A program made the translations under genes and the position numbers. Below are positions 44,059 to 52,185 of a DNA stretch of 64,000 bases, piece after piece. Numbering within the stretch: position 1 is the stretch's first letter; every line of letters begins with the position of its first letter. The notes beneath the pieces were generated by a model. It had not been told where the DNA came from, made no database searches, and saw only the letters and a program-made list of their open reading frames with translations. The stretch spans positions 55,422-119,421 of the forward strand of contig JAKOQB010000139.1 of assembly GCA_029778535.1 (NCBI GenBank). Reading direction: 5' to 3'. The DNA comes from Pseudomonadota bacterium. GTDB lineage: Bacteria; Pseudomonadota; Gammaproteobacteria; Burkholderiales; Burkholderiaceae_F.

Positions 44059-45846
44059 ATGACCGACATGAAGCAGCCCAATCGCACCGTCGTGCAGGGC
44101 AGGACGAGGATGACGCCGTCGGAAGCGTTCGTCGAATCGCTGGTCGCGCAGGGGGTGACCGACGTATTCGGCATTGTCGGCTCGGCGTACATGGACGCGC
44201 TCGACATCTTTCCCGCCGCCGGCATCCGCTTCATTCCGACCGCGCACGAGCAGGGCGCCGTGCACATGGCCGACGGCTACGCGCGCGTGTCGGGACGGCA
44301 CGGCGTGTGCATCGGGCAGAACGGCCCCGGCATCACCAACTTCGTCACCGGGGTTGCCGCCGCGTACTGGGCGCATTCGCCGGTGGTGGTGATCACTCCG
44401 GAGACCGGCTCGATGACGATGGGGCTGGGCGGCTTCCAGGAGACCGAACAACTGCCGATCTTCTCGAAGATCACCAAGTACCAGGGCCACGTGAACAACC
44501 CGAGGCGGATGGCCGAGATCACCAGCCGCTGCTTCGACCGTGCGGTCCTAGAGATGGGGCCGACGCAACTGAACATTCCGCGCGACTACTTCTACGGCGA
44601 CATCGAGTGCGAGATCCCGCAGCCGATCCGCATCGGCCGCGGCGCCGGCGACGAAGCCGCGCTCGACGAAGCGGCCAGGCTGCTGGCCGAAGCGAAGTTT
44701 CCGGTGATCCTGTCCGGCGGCGGCGTCATCATGGCCGACGGCATGGCGGAGGCGATCCAGCTCGCCGAACTGCTGCACGCGCCGGTGGCCGCGAGCTACC
44801 TGCACAACGATTCGTTCCCGGCGTCGCATCCGCTGTGGTGCGGACCGCTCGGCTACCAGGGCAGCAAGGCGGCGATGAAGTTGATCGCGCAGGCCGACGT
44901 GGTGCTTGCGCTCGGGTCGCGGCTGGGGCCCTTCGGCACGCTGGCGCAGTACGGACTGGACTACTGGCCGAAGAACGCGAAGATCATCCAGATCGACGCC
45001 GATGCGAAGATGCTCGGCCTGGTCAAGCCGATCTCGGTCGGCATCTGCGGCGACGCGAAGGCCGCCGCGGCGGCGCTCACGCGGCGCCTGCGGGGCAAGC
45101 CGCTCGCGTGCCAGCAGAACAAGGCCGAACGCGACTCGAAGATCAAGGCGGAGAAGGCCGAGTGGGAAAGAGAACTCGACGGCTGGACGCAGGAGACCGA
45201 TCAGTACTCGGTCGAGGTGTCGAAGAAGTCGAGCTTCATGCACCCGCGCCAGATGCTGCGCGAGCTGGAAAGGGCGATGCCGAAGAACGCGATGGTGTCG
45301 ACCGACATCGGCAACATCTGCTCGGTGGCGAACTCGTACCTTCGCTTCGAGGTGCCGCGCTCGATGTTCGCGGCGATGAGCTTCGGCAACTGCGGCTACG
45401 CGTTCCCGGTGATCTGCGGCGCCAAGCTCGCCGCACCGAACCGGCCGGCGATCGCCTACGTCGGCGACGGCGCGTGGGGTATCAGCCTGAACGAACTGCT
45501 GACCTGCGCGCGCGAACGGATCGGCGTCACCGTCGTACTGTTCAACAACGGCCAGTGGGGCGCGGAGAAGAAGAATCACGTCGACTTCTACTCGCAGCGC
45601 TACGTCGGCGTGGAGCTGGAGAACCCGAGCTGGGCTGCGGTCGCGAAGTCGTTCGGCTGCGACGGCGTGACGATCGACAAGCTGTCCGACGTCGGGCCGG
45701 CGCTCACGCAGGCGGTCAAGAACCAGGCCGAAGGTCGCACCACCGTGCTCGAGATGATGGTCACCAAGGAACTCGGCGACCCGTTCCGCCGCGACGCGCT
45801 GTCCAAGCCGGTGCGGCATCTGGAGAAGTACAGGAACTACGTGTGA
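44059..45846 (+). CDS. xsc: Sulfoacetaldehyde acetyltransferase
   Basis: A 595-residue ThDP enzyme that splits sulfoacetaldehyde with phosphate into sulfite and acetyl phosphate. ThDP-family parts in order: N-terminal PYR domain with catalytic Glu in TAHEQGAVHMADGYARVSG, the central domain, and C-terminal PP domain with GDGAWGISLNELLTC for Mg-ThDP. Xsc-specific stretches include GFQETEQLPIFSKITKYQG, FNNGQWGAEKKNHVDFYS and the C-terminal DPFRRDALSKPVRHLEKY. GGAGA precedes the ATG. Tpa, TauABC and AckA nearby complete the pathway. This is the best identified gene of the cluster. Confidence 0.96.
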   Translation: MTDMKQPNRTVVQGRTRMTPSEAFVESLVAQGVTDVFGIVGSAYMDALDIFPAAGIRFIPTAHEQGAVHMADGYARVSGRHGVCIGQNGPGITNFVTGVAAAYWAHSPVVVITPETGSMTMGLGGFQETEQLPIFSKITKYQGHVNNPRRMAEITSRCFDRAVLEMGPTQLNIPRDYFYGDIECEIPQPIRIGRGAGDEAALDEAARLLAEAKFPVILSGGGVIMADGMAEAIQLAELLHAPVAASYLHNDSFPASHPLWCGPLGYQGSKAAMKLIAQADVVLALGSRLGPFGTLAQYGLDYWPKNAKIIQIDADAKMLGLVKPISVGICGDAKAAAAALTRRLRGKPLACQQNKAERDSKIKAEKAEWERELDGWTQETDQYSVEVSKKSSFMHPRQMLRELERAMPKNAMVSTDIGNICSVANSYLRFEVPRSMFAAMSFGNCGYAFPVICGAKLAAPNRPAIAYVGDGAWGISLNELLTCARERIGVTVVLFNNGQWGAEKKNHVDFYSQRYVGVELENPSWAAVAKSFGCDGVTIDKLSDVGPALTQAVKNQAEGRTTVLEMMVTKELGDPFRRDALSKPVRHLEKYRNYV

Positions 45847-45847
45847 G

Positions 45848-46621
45848 TCATCGGAGCAGGTGCAGCGCGCTGCTCGCGATGCCGAGCAGCGCCAGCCCGA
45901 TCAGCAGGAAGATCACGTAGCGCTTGAAGCGGTCGGCGTCGGTGCGCGCGTACCAGCGGCTGCCGAACGCCACGCCCGCCAGCATCGGCGGCACCAGCCA
46001 CGCGGTCGCCACCAGCATAGGTGTCCCGACAAGATCGTGCACCGACGCCACCGCGAGCGAATACACGTCGGTGAAGAGAAAGAGTCCGATCAGCGTTGCG
46101 CGCGTCGAGGCGACCGCGACCGTGGTCGACAGCAGCATCACGACCGCGGCCAGCCCGCCGATCGCGGCCAGCCCGTTGCACACGCCCGACGCGAGACCCG
46201 TGCCGAGCCGCACCGCGCGCCCGTCGTGCCAAGGCGGGCGCCAGCGCCGCGCGAGCGCGAACGCGAACAGCAGCACCAGCGCCGCGATCGCCGCCTTGAC
46301 CGCGTACGCGTCGCCCCCGGCGAGCAGCGCGACGCCGAGGGGAATGCCGATCACGTTGCCGGCGATCAGCCACGCCATCCAGTTCCAGTGGATGTCGCGC
46401 CACACCGAAGGCAGCAGCGACACGCTCGCCAGCACCTCGAGCAGCAGCACCGGCGGCACCACCTGCGCGGGCGGCAGCCACAGCGACAGGCTGCTCACCG
46501 CCAGCGCGGAGAAGCCGAAGCCGGTGAGCCCGCGCACCACGCCGGCCGCCGCGATCGCCGCGGCGCTCGCGGCGAGCATGGCCAGCGTCCAGTCGGGCGG
46601 AAGCCACGCTGCCGCGTTCAC
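45848..46621 (-). CDS. TauE/SafE family exporter (probable sulfite exporter)
   Basis: A 257-residue membrane protein with seven or eight helices of the TauE/SafE (DUF81) family: VVRGLTGFGFSALAVSSLSL in the first repeat and GTGLASGVCNGLAAIGGLAAV in the second. Family members export anions such as sulfite or sulfoacetate. Next to xsc, whose product is sulfite, export of sulfite is the obvious role. The start is GTG at 46621. It converges on xsc with 1 nt between the stops and lies downstream of the second iclR gene. Confidence 0.87.
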   Translation of the reverse strand: MNAAAWLPPDWTLAMLAASAAAIAAAGVVRGLTGFGFSALAVSSLSLWLPPAQVVPPVLLLEVLASVSLLPSVWRDIHWNWMAWLIAGNVIGIPLGVALLAGGDAYAVKAAIAALVLLFAFALARRWRPPWHDGRAVRLGTGLASGVCNGLAAIGGLAAVVMLLSTTVAVASTRATLIGLFLFTDVYSLAVASVHDLVGTPMLVATAWLVPPMLAGVAFGSRWYARTDADRFKRYVIFLLIGLALLGIASSALHLLR

Positions 46622-46734
46622 CGGGTTACCCTCCGCGCCGCGCGCTCGGCGATTCGCGCTTGAGGCGGTCCGGCGCGTTCACTGGACTACCCTCGCGCTG
46701 CGCGCTCGGGGATTCGCCCTTGGGGCGGCCCGGC
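46614..46734. repeat. Tandem pair of 61/60-bp repeats
   Basis: 46614-46674 and 46675-46734 are adjacent copies, about 80% identical with a one-base gap. Each starts GCGTTCAC and ends GGCGG(T/C)CCGGC. They fill the gap between the iclR gene and the tauE start; the first 8 bases of copy 1 belong to the tauE coding region. Confidence 0.75.
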
Positions 46735-46738
46735 GGTC

Positions 46739-47500
46739 TCATGCGCGCAGCGTGGCGGCGATCTGCGCGGCCGCGTCGCGCATGCGCGGCACGAACGCGA
46801 GCAGGTCGTCGAGCGTCATGCGCCCGACCGGCGCCTGCACCGCGACCGCGGCGCACGCGCGCTGCCGGTCGAGCATCACCGGCACCGCGACGGCGATCAG
46901 CCCGCTCAGGTGTTCGTTGCGATTGATGCCGATGCGGCGCCGGCGTGTTTCCTCGAGTTCGCGCCGCAGCGCCTTCACGTCGACGATCGTCGCCGGCGTC
47001 AGCGCGCGCAACGGCAGCAGGCGCAGCAGGCGCTCGCGCTGCGCCTTCGGCAGCAGCGACAGCAGCAGCTTGCCGGTCGCGGTCGCGTGCAGCGGTACGT
47101 GCGACCCCGGCGCCAGCATCACGCGCAGCGGCCACGCGGTCTCGACGCGGTCGAGGTAGACGATGTCGGTGCCGGCCAGCGCGGTCAGGTTGCAGGTCTC
47201 GCCGATGTCGTCGACCAGCGCCTTCAGGATCGCGTGCCGCTCGCGGCTGGCCTGCCCGTGCATCAGGATGTGTTCGGCGAAGCGCGTCAGCCGCGCGCCG
47301 AGCTGCACGCGCCGCGTGCCCGGTTCGCGGATCAGCAATCCGGCGAGCTGCAACTGCGCGACGATGCGGTGGACCGTCTGCTTCGGCAGTTCAAGCGCGC
47401 CGACGATCTGCGCGGCCGCGCAGCCGTTCGCGTGCTCGGCGACGTAATCGAGCACGCGAAACGCGCGCAGCGCGGCGGCGTTGGCCTGGTTGCTTTCCAT
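46739..47500 (-). CDS. IclR family regulator (candidate regulator of sulfoacetate/TctABC operon)
   Basis: A 253-residue IclR protein. The winged helix-turn-helix (AAQIVGALELPKQTVHRIVA) precedes the effector domain (DDIGETCNLTALAGTDIVYL, HATATGKLLLSLL, GLIAVAVPVM). It is divergent from the tctC gene by 129 bp and is followed on its strand by tauE. That places it to control both the tct-sau operon and the sulfite exporter. The effector is unknown. Confidence 0.88.
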   Translation of the reverse strand: MESNQANAAALRAFRVLDYVAEHANGCAAAQIVGALELPKQTVHRIVAQLQLAGLLIREPGTRRVQLGARLTRFAEHILMHGQASRERHAILKALVDDIGETCNLTALAGTDIVYLDRVETAWPLRVMLAPGSHVPLHATATGKLLLSLLPKAQRERLLRLLPLRALTPATIVDVKALRRELEETRRRRIGINRNEHLSGLIAVAVPVMLDRQRACAAVAVQAPVGRMTLDDLLAFVPRMRDAAAQIAATLRA

Positions 47501-47629
47501 TGCAAGAGAAAGTTCGGATTTCGGGACCGTGATGCACCGCAATCACTACTATCTTCCACCGCGAGCGCCTTGTCACGCGTTGCATTGCGTGTGCGGGCGC
47601 GGCCGACGAGCACCACACAAGGAGACCGC

Positions 47630-48601
47630 ATGGACTGCACACTGTCATCATCGCGCCGCTGGCTGGCGGCCGCGTCCTTCGCGTCGATCGCCGCCGTTGC
47701 AGCGGGGCTGCCACGCCCTGGCACGGCGCAGGACCGCTTTCCGTCGCATCCGATCGAATTCGTGGTGCCGTGGGGCGCGGGCGGCGGCGCCGACCAGCTC
47801 GCGCGCCGGCTCGGCAAGCTGATCGAGCCCGACCTGAAGGTCGCGGTGCCGGTGGTCAACGTGCCGGGCGCGACCGGTAACACCGGAATGACCAAGTTGC
47901 TGACTGCGGCGCCCGACGGGTACACGATGGCGGTGCTGATCGGCGACACGCTGGCGACGATCGCGGGCGGCGCCGGACGCTGGAAGCTCGCGGACGTGAT
48001 CCCGCTCGGCGTGATGATCCGCCAGCCGACCGGGCTGTACGTGAAGACCGACAGCAAGTACAAGACTTTCGCCGACCTGCTGGCCGACGCGAAGACGAAC
48101 GAGCTGAAGGTGGCGATCCTCGGCTTCGGCAGTGCCGACGAGATCCTCGTCAACCAGATCGTCGCCAAGGGCGCGAAGCTGCGCATGGTTCCGTTCGCCT
48201 CGCCCGGTGAGCGCTACTCGTCGATCCTGGGCGGCCACGCGGACGTGCTGGTCGAGCAGGCGGGCGACATCCGCACGTTCCTCGACGGCAAGCAGATGCG
48301 CCCGATCCTGTTCTTCGCCGACGCGCCGGCGCCCGGATTCCCGAACGTGCCGCTCGCGAAGGACAACGGCTTTCCGATCGTGATCAACCAGTTCCGCTCG
48401 ATCGTCGTGCGCGCCGGCACCGATCCGAAGAACGTCGCCGTGCTCGCCGCCGCACTGGAAAGGGCCGCGCGCTCGCCGGACTTCGCCAAATACCTCGAGG
48501 ACGAGCTCGCATATCCGGCGAGCTTCATCCCGGCGCAGGACGCGCGCGCGTTCATCGAGAAGGAACTGAAGCTGATCGAATCGAACGCGCAGAAGAAATA
48601 G
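47630..48601 (+). CDS. Bug/TctC family periplasmic binding protein
   Basis: A 323-residue receptor of the tripartite tricarboxylate (TTT) transporter group. The signal peptide of about 34 residues is followed by the Bug motif PIEFVVPWGAGGGADQLARR and VVNVPGATGNTGMTKL. Such receptors bind carboxylates; with SauS- and SauT-like genes downstream, sulfoacetate is the likely cargo. ATG at 47630 has AAGGAGACC upstream. TctB and TctA follow in the same operon. Confidence 0.9.
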   Translation: MDCTLSSSRRWLAAASFASIAAVAAGLPRPGTAQDRFPSHPIEFVVPWGAGGGADQLARRLGKLIEPDLKVAVPVVNVPGATGNTGMTKLLTAAPDGYTMAVLIGDTLATIAGGAGRWKLADVIPLGVMIRQPTGLYVKTDSKYKTFADLLADAKTNELKVAILGFGSADEILVNQIVAKGAKLRMVPFASPGERYSSILGGHADVLVEQAGDIRTFLDGKQMRPILFFADAPAPGFPNVPLAKDNGFPIVINQFRSIVVRAGTDPKNVAVLAAALERAARSPDFAKYLEDELAYPASFIPAQDARAFIEKELKLIESNAQKK

Positions 48602-48623
48602 CGCGCGTGCCAGGGAGAGCGCA

Positions 48624-49184
48624 ATGCATCCGCGCCTGCGGGCGATCGTTCCGCACTCGGTGTTGCTGGCGGTGTCGGCGCTGCTGTACTACGCCGCCAC
48701 GCTGATCGACACGCACGGCGAGTCGGCCGGGCGCATCGGCCCGGACGCGTGGCCGAAGTTCATCATCGGCGCGATGGCCGCGCTGTGCGTGTACGAGATC
48801 GTCAAGCGGCTCTTGGTCGGCACCACCTTCACCGCGACCGGGCTGACGCAGGGGCTGAACCGGCCGCCCGACGACGCCGATCGCGCGCTGGCCGCGCGCC
48901 CGCCCGAGGAGCACAACGGCAAGCTCGCCGCCGGCATCGCGCTGATCGCGGCCTACGTGGTGGGCGTTTCGCACGTGGGCTTCTTTCTTTCCACTGCGCT
49001 CTTCCTGGCGCTGTTCTCGTGGATCGGCGGCGTGCGCCGGCCGCTGACGCTGGCCGTCGTCGGGCTCGCCGGCGCGTTCGTGCTGCTGGTCATCTTCATG
49101 CGGCTGGCGTACGTGTCGCTGCCGATCGGCGACGGGCCGTTCAAGTCGCTGTCGTTGCTGCTGCTGCACTGGGTCGGGGTCTGA
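48624..49184 (+). CDS. TctB family small membrane subunit
   Basis: A 186-residue membrane protein with four helices of the TctB family (ESAGRIGPDAWPKFIIGAMA near the N-terminus and AAYVVGVSHVGFFLSTALF later). It supports the TctA channel. It lies 22 nt after the tctC stop and 7 nt before tctA. A GGAGAGC ribosome site is present. Confidence 0.88.
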   Translation: MHPRLRAIVPHSVLLAVSALLYYAATLIDTHGESAGRIGPDAWPKFIIGAMAALCVYEIVKRLLVGTTFTATGLTQGLNRPPDDADRALAARPPEEHNGKLAAGIALIAAYVVGVSHVGFFLSTALFLALFSWIGGVRRPLTLAVVGLAGAFVLLVIFMRLAYVSLPIGDGPFKSLSLLLLHWVGV

Positions 49185-49191
49185 GGCGGCG

Positions 49192-50745
49192 ATGGACATC
49201 CTCGTCAATCTGCTGCACGGCCTGGCCAACATCGCCACGCCGGTGAACTTCGCGGTGATGGTCGTCGGCCTCGTGCTCGGCATGCTGGTCGCGGTGCTGC
49301 CCGGGCTTACGCTGGTGATGGGCGTGGTGCTCGCGCTGCCGTTCACCTACAAGATGGGCGTGGAGCCTGCGCTGATCCTGCTGACGGCGATGTACGTGTC
49401 CGGCACCTACGGCGGCGCGATCACCGCGATCCTGTTCCGCATCCCCGGCGAGCCGATGGACGTGCCGCTGCTGTGGGACGGCTACGCGATGACGCGGCGC
49501 GGGCAGGCCGCGCTCGCGCTCGGCTACTCGCTGATCGCGGCATTGGTCGGCGGGCTCGTCTCCGCGGTGGTGATGGTCGCGCTGTCGAAGCCGGTCGCGA
49601 GCGTGGCGCTGAGCTTCTCGTCGCCCGAATTCTTCGCGATCACCGCGTTCGGGCTGGTCAGCGTGGTCGCGCTCGGCGGCGGCTCGCTGGTCAACGCGCT
49701 GATCAGCCTGTGCCTGGGCCTCTTGATCGCCACCGTCGGCGTCGATTCGATCTACGGCGCCGAGCGCTTCGCGTTCGGCGTGCCATTCCTGCAGGACGGC
49801 ATCGAGTTCCTGCTGGTGATGGTCGGCGCGTACGGCATCGGCGAGGTGCTGACTCGTTTGCAGACCGGCTTTGCCGGCGAGGCCGCGGCCGAGGGCGACG
49901 CGGCGATCCGCTTCCGTACCGCGTTTCCGAAGCTCTCTGAGCTGCTGGCGATCAAGGGCTCGTTTCTGCGCGGCACCGCGACCGGCATCGCGGTCGGCGT
50001 GGTGCCGGGCGCCGGCGCGACGGTGTCGGCGTTCGTCGCCTACGGGCTGGAAAGCCAGTACGGCAAGGACGCGCGGCTGTTGGGCAGCGGCGCGCCGGCG
50101 GGCATCGTCGCGGCGAAGTCGGCGGCGACCGCGTCGGTCGGCGGCGCGCTGGTGCCGCTGCTGACGATGGGCATTCCCGGCAGCGGCGCGACCGCGATCA
50201 TCCTGGCGGCGTTTCTGCTGCACGGGATCCAGCCGGGTCCGCAGGTGTTCGCGTCCAGCACCACGCTGATCTACACGGTGTTCGCGGCGGTGTTCGTCGG
50301 CGTGATCGGCATGTGCATCCTCGGCTACTTCGCGATCAAGCCGCTGTGCAAGGTGCTCGACGCGCCGGAGGCGATCGTGTCCGCGTTCGTGGTCGTGTTC
50401 TGCTTCATCGGCGCCTTTGCCGCGCGCAGCAACCTGTCGGACCTATACGTGATCGCGATCTTCGGGCTGATCGGCTTCCTGTTCGAGCGCTTCAAGTTCC
50501 CGATCGCGCCGCTGGTGCTCGGCACGATCCTCGGCCCGCTGACCGAGAACAACTTCATGACGACGATGGTGAGCTTCAACAACGACTGGACCGTGTTCTT
50601 CCGGCGGCCGATCAGCGGCACGATCCTGGTGCTGGCGATCGCGGGGCTGTTCTATCCGGTGCTGCGCGAGTCGCTGCGGCGCTGGCGCGCGCGCAAGCCG
50701 GTCGAGGTGACGCTGCCGCGGCGGTCGTCCTCGGCACCCAAATGA
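49192..50745 (+). CDS. TctA family large membrane subunit
   Basis: The 517-residue channel of the TTT transporter, with 11 or 12 helices and the family signatures MLVAVLPGLTLVMGVVLALP and GTYGGAITAILFRIPGEP (TctA box 1), repeated near PGAGATVSAFVAYGLE and LLTMGIPGSGATAIIL. It takes up the ligand delivered by the Bug receptor. Its stop overlaps the start of the dehydrogenase gene as ATGA, tying uptake and metabolism into one translation unit. Confidence 0.92.
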   Translation: MDILVNLLHGLANIATPVNFAVMVVGLVLGMLVAVLPGLTLVMGVVLALPFTYKMGVEPALILLTAMYVSGTYGGAITAILFRIPGEPMDVPLLWDGYAMTRRGQAALALGYSLIAALVGGLVSAVVMVALSKPVASVALSFSSPEFFAITAFGLVSVVALGGGSLVNALISLCLGLLIATVGVDSIYGAERFAFGVPFLQDGIEFLLVMVGAYGIGEVLTRLQTGFAGEAAAEGDAAIRFRTAFPKLSELLAIKGSFLRGTATGIAVGVVPGAGATVSAFVAYGLESQYGKDARLLGSGAPAGIVAAKSAATASVGGALVPLLTMGIPGSGATAIILAAFLLHGIQPGPQVFASSTTLIYTVFAAVFVGVIGMCILGYFAIKPLCKVLDAPEAIVSAFVVVFCFIGAFAARSNLSDLYVIAIFGLIGFLFERFKFPIAPLVLGTILGPLTENNFMTTMVSFNNDWTVFFRRPISGTILVLAIAGLFYPVLRESLRRWRARKPVEVTLPRRSSSAPK

Positions 50746-52181
50746 CGACTTCGATGAATCACGTCCCGCCAGCTTCCTCGATCGCCACCGTGGCGACGGT
50801 GCGCGCGCTGGTCACGCGCGCGCGCGCCGCGCAGGCGATCGCCAACGACTACGACCAGCAGCGGGTCGATGATCTCGTGGCCGCGGCCGGCTGGGCGATC
50901 CTCGCGCCGGCGCGCAACCGCGAGCTCGCGGAACTGGCGGTCGCCGATACCGGCATCGGCAACGTCGACGACAAGATCCGCAAGAACCACCGCAAGACGC
51001 TCGGGTTGCTGCGCGACCTGAAAGGCGCGCGCTCGGTCGGCGTGATCGCCGAGCATCCGGAGCGCGGGCTGATCGAGATCGCGCGGCCGGTCGGCGTGGT
51101 AGCGGCGGTCACGCCGTCGACCAACCCGGCCGCCACGCCGGCCAACAAGATCATCAACGCGTTGAAGGGGCGCAACGCGATCGTGCTCGCGCCTTCGCCG
51201 AAGGGTTGGGCCACCGGCGCGCGGCTGGTCGAGTTCGTGCATGCGCAGCTCGACCGCATCGGCGCGCCGCGCGACCTGGTGCAGATCCTGCCCGCGCCGG
51301 TGACGCGCGAGCTGACCGCCGAGCTGATGCGGCAGGCCGATCTCGTGGTCGCCACCGGCTCGCAGGCCAACGTGCGCGCCGCGTACGCGAGCGGCACGCC
51401 CGCCTTCGGCGTCGGCGCCGGCAACGTCGCCTCGATCGTCGACGAGACGGCGGATCTGGCGGCGGCGGCGCAGATGATCCTGCTGTCGAAGACGTTCGAC
51501 AACGCCACCAGTTGCTCGTCGGAGAACAGCGTGGTGCTGGTCGATGCGATCCATGCGGGCGCGCTCGAAGCGCTGCAGCGCGCCGGCGCCGTGCGGCTCG
51601 ATGCCGCGGACCGCGCGCGGCTGCAGGCCGCGATGTGGCCGGACGGCAAGCTGTCGCCCGGCGTGATCGGCCAGTCGGTCGCCGCGATCGCGGCCCGCGC
51701 GCAACTGAAGTCGCCGGCCGCGCATTCAGCGCGTGCGCTGCTGGTGGAAGAGAGCGGGTTCGGACCCGAGCACCCGTTCTCCGGCGAGAAGCTCAGTCCC
51801 GTGCTGGCCGTTTATCGCGCCCGCGATTTCGAAGACGCGCTTTCGATCGTTGCGCGCATCTACGCCTACATGGGCGCCGGCCATTCGGTCGGCCTGCACA
51901 GTGCGCGGGCCGACCGCGCGCTGGCCGCCGGGCTGCGGCTGCCGGTGTCGCGCGTGATCGTCAACCAGGCGCACTGCATCGCCACCGGCGGCAGCTTCGA
52001 CAACGGCCTGCCGTTCTCGCTGTCGATGGGCTGCGGCACGTGGGGCCGCAACAACTTCTCCGACAACCTGAACTGGCGCCACTACCTGAACATCACGCGC
52101 GTGGCGACGACGATTGCGGAAGTCGTTCCCGGCGAAGATCAATTGCTCCGCGACTTCTTCGCCCGCTACGGCCGCGGCTGA
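50742..52181 (+). CDS. sauS: Acylating aldehyde dehydrogenase, probable sulfoacetaldehyde dehydrogenase (SauS-like)
   Basis: A 479-residue CoA-acylating aldehyde dehydrogenase. The catalytic Cys is Cys258 in FDNATSCSSENS; cofactor binding is seen in TPSTNPAATPANKIINALKG. This branch (EutE/SauS) reduces an acyl-CoA to the aldehyde with NAD(P)H. In Cupriavidus, SauS turns sulfoacetyl-CoA into sulfoacetaldehyde. Here the gene lies between a carboxylate transporter and a CoA ligase, next to xsc, which supports that role. ATG at 50742 overlaps the tctA stop; another ATG is at 50754. Confidence 0.75.
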   Translation: MTTSMNHVPPASSIATVATVRALVTRARAAQAIANDYDQQRVDDLVAAAGWAILAPARNRELAELAVADTGIGNVDDKIRKNHRKTLGLLRDLKGARSVGVIAEHPERGLIEIARPVGVVAAVTPSTNPAATPANKIINALKGRNAIVLAPSPKGWATGARLVEFVHAQLDRIGAPRDLVQILPAPVTRELTAELMRQADLVVATGSQANVRAAYASGTPAFGVGAGNVASIVDETADLAAAAQMILLSKTFDNATSCSSENSVVLVDAIHAGALEALQRAGAVRLDAADRARLQAAMWPDGKLSPGVIGQSVAAIAARAQLKSPAAHSARALLVEESGFGPEHPFSGEKLSPVLAVYRARDFEDALSIVARIYAYMGAGHSVGLHSARADRALAAGLRLPVSRVIVNQAHCIATGGSFDNGLPFSLSMGCGTWGRNNFSDNLNWRHYLNITRVATTIAEVVPGEDQLLRDFFARYGRG

Positions 52182-52185
52182 CGCG

